Shown here: positions 55,641-64,000 of the stretch, one piece after another
How positions within the stretch are numbered: position 1 is the first letter of the stretch
Layout of the letters: every line of letters begins with the position of its first letter
Origin: Breviolum minutum Mf 1.05b.01
Lineage: Eukaryota > Sar > Dinophyceae > Suessiales > Symbiodiniaceae
Length of the DNA: 64,000 nt
Assembly (NCBI GenBank): GCA_000507305.1
Contig: DF239095.1
Span: forward strand, 250,800-314,799
Direction: 5' to 3'
Made by a program: the position numbers and the translations under genes
The notes under the pieces: model-generated
The model's database searches: none
Told to the model about the DNA's origin: nothing
What the model saw: the letters and a program-made list of their open reading frames with translations, nothing else

Positions 55641-55670
55641 AGCGGCAAAGCCGCTAGCGGCATAGCCGCT
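55641..55670. other. Two adjoining GC hairpins
   Basis: AGCGGC-AAA-GCCGCT is followed directly by AGCGGC-ATA-GCCGCT. The 30-bp block is also a near-perfect larger palindrome. It stands out in an AT-rich spacer about 150 bp beyond the stop of the gene at 55817. Confidence 0.85.
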
Positions 55671-55816
55671 GGTTCACTCAAAAGCTCACTGAAACGCTTT
55701 TTTTTTCATCCATATGAATCATCCGAGCGGTTTGGATTCAAACCTCGTAGACGCTAAGTGCTATTGTCGGAACTTGGCTTCAAGGAGTTCCTTTTTAAAT
55801 AATGTAATTACGCAGG

Positions 55817-58800
55817 CTATGCCTCTTTGACAGCAGGTGCGATCTCGTGAGGCGTTCCAGCATCACTCGCTCCTGTGGTGTAAGAATCGCATGGACAACT
55901 TTTTGACACCAAATAGACTGCTTGTTTCTCCTCCCTTGTGAGAAACTTTTCCAAGTAGCAGACATAGCAGGAAATACAAGCTTTATCTTCGATGCCCTTG
56001 AACTCGATCACCCGGGAAAGCTTCATCGCTAAGAGTTCGAACGTGGGCTGATCGTGCTGTTTGGTCCACTCTAAAAGTTGCAAACACTTCAAATAAAAAC
56101 TGCCGTGAACGAGAAATCGAGAAGATCATCATCGATACTTATAGATTAATACCGTTTCAAAAGCTCTTGGAGTTTCAAATATGGATACAAAGTAGCATTC
56201 TGCAGGGCTCAGGGATGTTGACTATTTTCATAATGCTCGTGAAAGAGATGCATGAAACAGCACTCTGCGCATTTCATGTTTTTTTCCGTCCAGCTAGCTC
56301 GGCGGGCATCAAATCTCAAAAAGTGCTACCACTTAAGTCTGCTGACTGTCTTGCGCCTCCGGCGCATCAACCAAGGCATCTTCTTCTGCCGGTTCTTCTT
56401 CATTGCCCTCATCATCATTGACATCTTGGCCAATCTGAATGGGGGCAGTTTCTTCATCATCTTCTGGGTTGAAGTCCTTCTTTGCCGAGGAAATCCATTC
56501 ATTGCACATGGTATCCTTGGAAAACAGTTTTTTTCATACAATCTAAGTATCATCCTACAGGCAGTGCATCTTTCAAGTTAGTGTGATTTACCGTTAAACC
56601 AAGTATCAACAAGTTTCTGGACTTCATCCGTGCTTTCGCCTTTCTCCAACTCAGCGCGGGCAGCTTCCTGAATGTGCAGTTGAAATGTAAGGTTTACCTG
56701 CCACTTAGTTTAACAACAATGACAGGTAATGACATGCTGCTCCAAGAGGAACACTGCACCAACTTATTATGAACATCTGAGGCTTTGTCAGCAATGATCT
56801 GCAGCTGTTCAGCAGGCACCCCATCACGAGGCTTCACCTTCAGAATCAGGACTGTAATAATGGCATCAATACCGCACAGTGACACAAAGCGAAAGGCAAC
56901 TTGAGGACAAAACACTCAAAACCTGGCGATTGTTCATCTTCAAGCCATGCGTTCCATCACGCTTGTAGAAGCATCGGTAGCATCGAATCGACTTCTCATC
57001 TAACGCAGAAGATGGCCTTTTCAAGACACCTTTCGGTTTTGGAGTGGCTTTGGGCTTTGCACTGTGCTTCGCAGCTGCTGGTCTTTTCTTGCTGCTTGAC
57101 ACTGCATCTTCTCCTTTCTTTACTTTTTTCTTGGGACTAGGCTCGACTTCCTTCTGCCCTGGTTTTTCGGTCTTCCTTTTCTTTGGAGTTTCCTTTTGGT
57201 CATCATCTGAAAGAGTATCTACATCTTCCATGGCAGCTAATTGAAAATCTACAATCAAACACCCGGGACGTCCTACAGATTTGAACAAATCAGTTAAAGC
57301 AGCAAAACTCAATCCAAACTCGCCCAATTGGAAAAACTCACTCAAAGTGGGAGTGTCAATATGAAACATCACAACTGCAAAGAAGTTCATAGCGTCAGAT
57401 TTTTGGTGACTTTGCGGAAAGAATGCACCACAGGCAAAAAAACCACAGCCACAGCCCATGCCAAATAACTGCGCTGTCCGAAAAAAAAACAACCGATTGA
57501 AATTCAATTCTACTCATTTTGTTCTTTCAAAAACATTTCCTTTCACACTGGGCTGGCAAAGGGTGGCCATGCACATCTTATTTCAAGGGTCACCACCTGC
57601 CATCACTCTGAGAAAAACACTCCAAGTCTTCAATATTGGATGCTCTCATAAAATCAAGTGGCAGATGGCTGACACTTCAAGACTCCAACCATTACTTGAC
57701 TTCATATGCCAGCTGAGGCTGAAGAGTCGTTGTTGCCAACCACCAAAATTTTACCTTCTTTGGCCGGATAATGGCTGGAACTTCAGGGTCCAAACGAACC
57801 TCACACAAAATGCTCACAAGAAAGCGGCTCGCTATCAAAATCAAAGCAATCACTTGAAGCCTAGAAACTTCAAACAGAATCCTTGCAAAAGAAGTTCTGG
57901 GTAACTTGTCGTAGCTTCCAATGTATGTAGCACCCAGCTGGCTTCCGCGCACATCCAACCAGTTGACGCTGTCAGCATCCAAAGGTTTTGGGACAAAGCA
58001 ATGAACCTTGCTCTTCATTTTCAGCTCGTACCGAAAACAAGCACTTTCTCCAGACTCCTGCCCAGGTTTTGGAGAAATCTGAAAAAATAACAATCCACTG
58101 CAACACTAAAACCTAAACTCGAACATCTCAAACGTCTCCTGCGTCTTGCTTGCCATGTCATAGTCCTGCAGACTTACATCCATAATGCCCATCCTCTGGG
58201 CTGCATGACACACCAGCCCGGCGATTGTCTTCACGGACTTCGTTTGATCATCGGCAATGGACACAACAAGGTCAGAGTCAGCAGCTAGCAGCCACGGTAA
58301 GACATCTTTCAATGACGATTTGGCAATTCCTGCACAGGGTGGAAACTACAACACGACATGATTGTGACAGGATGGACAAAGCAATGCCAACAATGAGATG
58401 GAATCATCCTTCATCACAAAAACTCACTTCATAATATTTAGAATCATCGCTCCTGACAACTTCTCCTGCCATGAGCCAACGTTGAAACCGAACAGCTCTG
58501 AGGCTTCAAGCTTGATCTCAGAATTGCCAGAATTGAAAAGAAACATGCGGTACTGCTTGGTGATGTACACCTTGATGTCCGAATTGCACGTCGCCTTGCC
58601 AATTGACAGCATCCTGAATGTCAAGGCAATGGTATGATTTGCCAAGTCACTCAAAAAAACATGTTCTTTTCTAGTAGCTTTCCATCCACACCCCTGCCCT
58701 AAAAGAAAACCTAGCCCTGAATGCACAGCAAGTTGCTCATGATCAGACTCTAATGTAGGAAGTGGCACAACGCGATCTGCGGGAAAGGTGTATGACTGCA

Positions 58801-61564
58801 ATGGGTCAATAGGAGATTCACCAGACTCAGCGCCAAACACTGGGGTGCATCCAGTTCGATCTGGTCCTGGAGATGCTGGGGTAGCAGGTGCAGCAACCAC
58901 AGCTTGGCTGGTTCCAGTGCCACTCATGCCATCAGCAAAGCGTTTGTTGAAAGCTTCCACTCTATCTTTTGTTTCTTCAAGCCCAGCGCCGTGAGATTCA
59001 AGGACTAGAGGTGGAATCCTGGTGTGGTTTGAATGGACATGCAGAAAAAAAACTAAAGCAATTGGACAGACGTCAAATCTTGCTCAATCATGCTCAATCT
59101 CAGTGGGAGCAACTTCTCAAAATATTCTAAATCAACTTAGTCACGAAAGACGGTTTGAGGACAATGTCAAAGTCTTCAAGGTAGGCCGAGGAATGTCAGG
59201 CATGGAGGATGCTCGTTGCTTTGGCCCTGCCTCCTGTGAACTATCCCACCACTCCTGTTGCTGGCAGAAAGTCTGTCAAGCAAATGATTGATGTTGTTTG
59301 TTACCCTAGGCTCGAAATCCCAAAATCAAAGGAAAGGAATACTGTAGAATCAATCAAGTTTCTGCAAAAAAACGGCCACGCATTGCAGCTTTCACCCGGG
59401 AGCAGTTCCAATGGTCATCAGCACCGCAGTTGAAGGAGAGGAACAGGTACTGAATGGTAGATGACCCGCCACTCATCAAACCTTGCTTCTGCAAGTCCCA
59501 CACAGCTGCGCCCCACTCATTGAACCTGCAAAAACTGTTCCAAAGCCAAAACACTACAATAATTAATTTTCAGACCGAATCAACTTCATCCCTACTACCT
59601 AGCCTGTTCATCAAGAGGTCCACGATATGCAATTTCCCGTTCTCCAAAGAAACACCATCTGAGAGAGACTCCAGGATCTGCTGGCAAGCAGGAATTCCAC
59701 GTTGCATGACCTCCGAAGAAAAGTTCAACAATAATCATAAAATGGTAGAAAATGAATGGCTTAAGTTCAACGTTCCCAGTCGATTGCGCCAGAAAACTGC
59801 AATCAAGGCACTCTTGCTGTCGGTGTGATTTGCCTATCATCTTGAAAATTCACAAGGTCGGCAATGCGAGCCCTGTCCACAGGCCCAATTGTACCGAGAC
59901 ATGCCTTGCTTTTGCTCCAGGCTGCCCTAGTATGCAAGTCAGATACAACCAGATAACCTCACTGAGCTGCAAGGTGAATGCCATGAAAATGACATAGAAT
60001 TCAAGGAAGAACAAGTCTTAAGTCCAGGTTGGTATGAATATGTACTGCTCACCCAGGAACATGGCTGATTTTTGCGACGCTTGTCATTTGCATGACCAGT
60101 GTCACTGAAGAAGATGGTGACCTCCTGGGTGTCTGTTGCCCTGACAGTAGTCAAGACCGGATCCCAAACATCGGCATTCTTTCACATTCAAGTGGGTTGA
60201 CAAACTGCTTGCCAATGATCAATCAATTTCCAACTGCTGAGAAATGTTCAGAAGGCTTGAATTGAATCAAAACCGAGATGCTGCATGACTTTGTCTTCCA
60301 GAAGCCTACGTTTTTTCAGACATTGGTCCCGATCCGCATTCGAGCCGGTGGCTGGGATAGGGGCCAAGACAAAGAGGCAAGCATTCTCATTGCCATTGAG
60401 CAAAGCCCTGGCACCTGCAAGTGCTTGGTCCACCAACTCCACTCCTGGATGCAAGTGGAACATCCAGCAGCAATACTGAGAGTGCACAACAACACCTAAA
60501 CTTAACATGTGGGATAGTTCGTACAAGACTCTTCCAGGCCAGTTGGTGCAATCCATGATCATCAGCAGTGACCTGAATAGAAGTGGCAAATTATGGCATT
60601 AGAAGTCGCAAAAGTTGCAATGATACCACAACTGAACTATCAAATTCACTATCTATCATGGAAAGGAGGTTTGTACCAATTGGAGCCTAGAAACGTGGAG
60701 TTTCCAAGTGCTGCAGCAGAATTGGCCATAAACTTAAGACAGTCGGGCTGGACATTCAGCAGTCCATCTGACTCAATGTACAAATGGTTCAGCTCAGCAA
60801 ACTCATTCACGCGCTTGGTCCCTTTTTCAAACCTTGAACTCAAGAATTGGATATCCAGTGAACCTTCACGGTTCGCTTGCTCTTGACGGGCAACCATCCA
60901 CTTCTCCATCTCCGCCAAATCTGTCGAAATTGTGGCCACCTGCTGCTTCAGGGTGAAAGCTTGCATCTCTTCCTGGAGCCTGATGGACCATCAAGCGGCA
61001 CACAACCAGCCATCAAATTAAACAACTGATCCTGCTCATTATGCCAAGAAACTGCAAGTTCTCCTTCTCTGCTTGCTGGTCAACCTGTTCATTGCGCACT
61101 GCAATTCAAAGCATGTACAAATTATTGCACAAACCATTTAGGCCCACCTGGCCTGACGTTTGTATTTGAACAATGCAGTCCTCATAATAGAGATTTTCTC
61201 AAGTTCGATTGGCGGCACCGTTGTGTCCAGCAGCAGCTGCAGCTCAAGATCTGCATGTTTCAGAAGAAACCTAACCGCGGGGAACTAAAATCAACACAAA
61301 GATTGGTATACTATAAACAATTTCCACTAGATTTTGAGCCAAAGTTGGAAATGTTTATAGTATACCAATCTCAAGCTGCAGAAACGATTTCTCCAGCTGG
61401 ATCACTTCTGCTGCATAAAATTCCTCGGGTACCTTGCTCTGGAAACACTCTAAAGCAGAAAGCCAAGCTCCACAAATCCTCTGGAGACTTTCCTTGGCAG
61501 AAGCGGCTTGCCGCTGGTATATTCTAAGTCTAATTACTACATAAACTGCCACTAAGGATATCAT
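55817..61564 (-). CDS. Compact multi-exon nuclear-type protein gene, family unknown
   Basis: Many short minus-strand exons encode: KESLQRICGAWLSALECFQS (61400-61500), LELQLLLDTTVPPIELEKIS (61147-61250), ELAVSWHNEQDQLFNLMAGC (60977-61083), a probable coiled coil TISTDLAEMEKWMVARQEQA (60649-60966), LVDQALAGARALLNGNENAC (60248-60589), VRATDTQEVTIFFSDTGHAN (60040-60154), WNSCLPADPGVSLRWCFFGE (about 59600-59720), TFRMLSIGKATCNSDIKVYI (58424-58960), a lysine/proline-rich segment with VSSSKKRPAAAKHSAKPKA (56866-57260) and CYRCFYKRDGTHGLKMNNRQ, EAARAELEKGESTDEVQKLV (56591-56669, donor GTAAAT), an acidic tract FNPEDDEETAPIQIGQDVND (56330-56510) and a C-terminal exon ending at 55817. KRPAA-type basic tracts suggest nuclear location. 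I cannot name the family. The single stretch may contain more than one gene; not all phases were verified. Confidence 0.5.
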
Positions 61565-61613
61565 TTGTCAATGTTATAGTACCGATAGTATTTGATCCTT
61601 TTCCTATTATTCT

Positions 61614-63588
61614 TCAATCTTCCCCTCCACTAACTAGACAAGAAACCAACTCTTTGGCCATGTAAGGTTTCCGAAGCTTTGCCATTAGACTGCCATAGTC
61701 TGATCCCATTCTGTCAACAACCAGGTTTAACACCTCAAACCTATTGCCCAAAACGGTTTCCCACGCAGCATACGTGCCCGAACCACTGTTGTAGCTGTGG
61801 TTGAGAACACCTGCTGCAAGACCTTCATGCCCCAAGAACTTTGGCATCGAATATTGCCTAAGTTAAGCTACAATGATTGGCTCAACTGTCCTTGAAAGAA
61901 ATGAACACCATCAAAGTAATTGTGCTGGGGTACTGCACCAGGTCCTTGAGCTTGGCAACAATGCGGGGGTCGATATGCAGCAAGAGATTCTTTGCTGCCT
62001 GCGCTTCTCCCTTGCCAATTCCATAAGCTTGTTGAAACTGCGCAGCGCTCGACCAAGCCTGACACTTATAAAATAACAGTCAAACCTTTCTAAAAAAGTC
62101 TCAAGTATATCATTGCAAATTATTGAAGTGTTCTGCATCATCATTGAAATTGACTTGCTACACGGGAAGATGGAAATGCCTCCTCGAAGGTATCGGTACT
62201 AGTTCCAGCAGCAGTCAACATCTGCATCTGGTGCAGAAGATTGAATGCATTTGGTTTCTTTCGCAAGGATCCTTCACATGCCTTCCCTGACCAGGGCGCA
62301 GGTAGTCAAGCAAAACTAAATGCAAAAGGAAATATGAAAAAGAATCATTTCACTTCACACCACCGCCTCTGTTTGTGGCCACAAGCATTGACAACGCATT
62401 GCTCGAAAAATCTGCTGCCACAACAGCTCCATGAATGACTCCCAGCGACCTGACAATCAGAACAAACAAAAAGTCATTCAACTCCGTAGCTGTCACAACT
62501 GGCTGATTGAGAGCCAGGCTCCTTCACCAGGTCAGGTAGAGCCTGGCCACAACAAAGTTGCACGAGTGCTTGAAAATCATGATGCCAGCGCACCTCCAGA
62601 AACTCAGGCATCTCGTAGCAGCAGGCCATGATTGCACAGGCAACGCATGAGCGTGACCAACCTTTCACCAAAACAATTGAGAGTGGAGGCAGCAACTTCG
62701 ATCCTGGGACAACATCTTCTGCTGTCACATTGGGCACTCCAGTCAAAGCTCCAGGTACAGGTGACGCAACGCTCAGCTTTTCCACACCGAGATTGGCATC
62801 GGTGAGAAATCTCAGCCACAGCAGGATGTGATAGAACAAAAAAAAGGTGTTACACTGCTACTAAGTTCCAGGCCCGTTGGAAATCACCATCTCAGCCAAA
62901 CAGAGAAAGGTTTCCTTAAGATCCAAGCACTGCAATCAGATTGGTGAAAGCAACAGTTTGCAAGGCCCTGACAGGATCAACAAATCCTCGAAAGCCAGCA
63001 CTCTGGTACCATGACAAATGCCATGGTCGTAGCAATATGCCTCGACCAGGCTTCAGCATGTCCTCCTTCGTCACATACTGCCTCAAAGCAAAAAACACTT
63101 CCATATACAGCATGAATCTGACAAAAAACAGTTCTGTCTGAGGCTCTTGCTCCATGCCCAGTGAACTCGTGAAATTTGCATCCATGAAGCGGAAGAAGGT
63201 AATCAACTCATCCTGCTTCATGAAAAAGCACTAGGGAAACAAAGTGGTAAACACATTTTTCTGTGGCTCCTCTTGCGCAAACTTCTTGTCAAAATACTTG
63301 TGGATGCTGCCATACGTGCGAGTCTGATCCTGCCTTGGAGACATCAAACTCAACTTCAAATAGCAAAAAAAATTCAATCGCGACAACTGCAGATCGAAAA
63401 GTCCATTGCAAAAATGTGAAGTTTTCTTCAACAAAATACTGAGAACCAAACAGCCATTGGGTAAAGGTCTTGGTGGCCTTCTCCACTTCACTCAACTGTG
63501 AGGGCTGCATGAAATCTGCAATCTTCCGCGATTTGCTGCCACTTCCAGGACCATCGCCAGATTTCCTCCTGCGACCCCTAGACTCCAT
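61614..63588 (-). CDS. Compact multi-exon gene with very short introns, family unknown
   Basis: The ATG at 63588 opens MESRGRRRKSGDGPGSGSKS, a basic N-terminus. Exon 1 is 63433-63588 (156 nt). Exon 2 is 63255-63329 (75 nt; TRTYGSIHKYFDKKFAQEEP). Exon 3 is 62973-63212 (240 nt; LITFFRFMDANFTSSLGMEQ, HLSWYQSAGFRGFVDP). Exon 4 starts at 62929 (CLDLKETFLCLAEMV). All are phase 0 with GT..AG introns of 103, 42 and 43 nt. Later coding pieces include 62560-62830 (VASPVPGALTGVPNVTAEDV), 61905-62011 (EAQAAKNLLLHIDPRIVAKL) and a last exon with stop at 61614 (AAWETVLGNRFEVLNLVVDR). No known domain is recognised. It could continue into the gene downstream (55817-61564) if the stop at 61614 lies in an intron. 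Confidence 0.52.
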
Positions 63589-63729
63589 CTTGAAAATTGC
63601 CGCTTCAGAACGAACAAGTTTTGAGCCTGCTTTGATACTGCATGATGGCTGAAATTGTCATTGCACCATCCAAGTGGCCCGAGTGTCTCAAAAGAAAAAC
63701 TAGGTTTTAGGATTAATATTATGAACAGA

Positions 63730-64000
63730 AATTATGATCAAAGTTCAAAACCTCATCATATTTTGAAAAATATCATGCGTTACTTAAACTCCATCGGCTC
63801 GCCCTTCCTGAACCATGCCAGCTAGTTTAAGGTTTAGGGGTTTAGGGTTGGGATTAATGGGTTTAGGGTTGGGGTTAATGGGTTAAGTGGTACAAACATA
63901 AATTATGATCAAAGTTAATGAACCTCATCATAATTTCTTTTTCAAATATCATGATTTAATTAAACTCCATCCGCTCGCCCTTCCTGAACCATGCCAACTA
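63730..64000. repeat. 171-bp direct repeat, truncated by the window end
   Basis: The block 63730-63824, starting AATTATGATCAAAGTT and ending CTTCCTGAACCATGCCAGCT, recurs at 63901-64000 with some changes. The spacing is 171 bp. The second copy runs to the last base, so an array may continue beyond the window. Confidence 0.85.
63825..63888. repeat. Degenerate TTTAGGG telomere-type units
   Basis: Three intact TTTAGGG units and several near-units (GTTAATGGG, TTAAGG) lie between the two copies of the 171-bp repeat. TTTAGGG is the plant-type telomere unit also reported for dinoflagellates. This could be a subtelomeric satellite or an interstitial relic. Confidence 0.72.

Larger units (their letters stand above)
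54755..55816. other. Spacer with hairpins and a tandem duplication
   Basis: Holds the 47-bp duplication and hairpins listed separately, plus a perfect GGCCTCA..TGAGGCC hairpin at 55341-55360. A minus-strand frame at 54996-55220 (FYNRQQPIDYGFYGYKKQNP) could be coding but has no clear borders. Confidence 0.4.

Noticed and set aside
56326-56553. Methionine/arginine-rich minus frame
   Set aside because: The neighbouring frame gives an acidic coherent tract that fits the flanking exons; the basic frame is its shadow.
1-64000. tRNA, rRNA and the 22-nt dinoflagellate spliced-leader sequence
   Set aside because: I looked for conserved tRNA and rRNA cores and for the CCGTAGCCATTTTGGCTCAAG leader and saw none; short or diverged copies could have been missed.

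Overview
The window looks like nuclear DNA of a dinoflagellate, probably Symbiodiniaceae or another Suessiales lineage. The grounds are: two genes combining a ubiquitin-like N-terminus with BspA-type leucine-rich repeats, a pentatricopeptide (PPR) gene cut into many small exons, KRPAA-rich nuclear proteins, a dinoflagellate-style Gag-like retroelement remnant, and TTTAGGG telomere-type repeats at the right end. Every coding region I could support lies on the minus strand, which fits the long one-directional gene arrays known from dinoflagellates. Species and most gene names cannot be fixed from sequence alone. I worked out exon boundaries by reading splice sites and phase by eye.

From 0 to 49 kb there are small exons (40-230 bp), often with GT/AG borders and compatible phase, inside long introns and spacers. 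In order these are: a PPR gene (0.6-3.2 kb); weak exons at 4.4-5.7 kb; an unrecognised five-exon gene (8.4-11.3 kb); a three-exon gene (14.9-15.7 kb); LRR paralogue A (16.7-17.9 kb); two exons (18.9-20.5 kb); LRR paralogue B (21.9-23.3 kb); a lone exon (24.6 kb); a multi-pass membrane protein (29.7-31.9 kb); an exon pair (34 kb); a glycosyltransferase-like protein (34.5-36.4 kb); and several exon clusters (37-48.5 kb). The two LRR genes lie in a direct segmental duplication of about 1.6-1.8 kb.

That same 49 kb is full of short non-autonomous elements of about 90-160 bp with terminal inverted repeats. I sort them into seven families (F1-F7) by their ends. Several families have four-base palindromic flanks (CTAG, AGCT, AATT, ATAT). 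F1 ends supply GT and AG, and one F7 end coincides with the acceptor of a phase-matched exon. These are the best candidates for introner-like elements, and I consider them the most interesting signal here.

The organisation changes at about 49 kb. From 49 to 64 kb I see none of the seven element families. Coding is dense with introns often of about 42-50 nt. This part holds an exon group at 50 kb, an AT-rich island (50.9-52.7 kb) with decayed ORFs including a Cys/His finger, a frameshifted Gag-like ORF (53.6-54.7 kb), and one or two compact multi-exon nuclear-type genes (55.8-63.6 kb). The right edge has a 171-bp direct repeat separated by degenerate TTTAGGG units.

Three single N bases (17213, 22476, 52214) mark assembly joins. 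The first two sit inside the LRR arrays, are flanked by duplicated sequence, and break reading frames that are probably intact in the organism.
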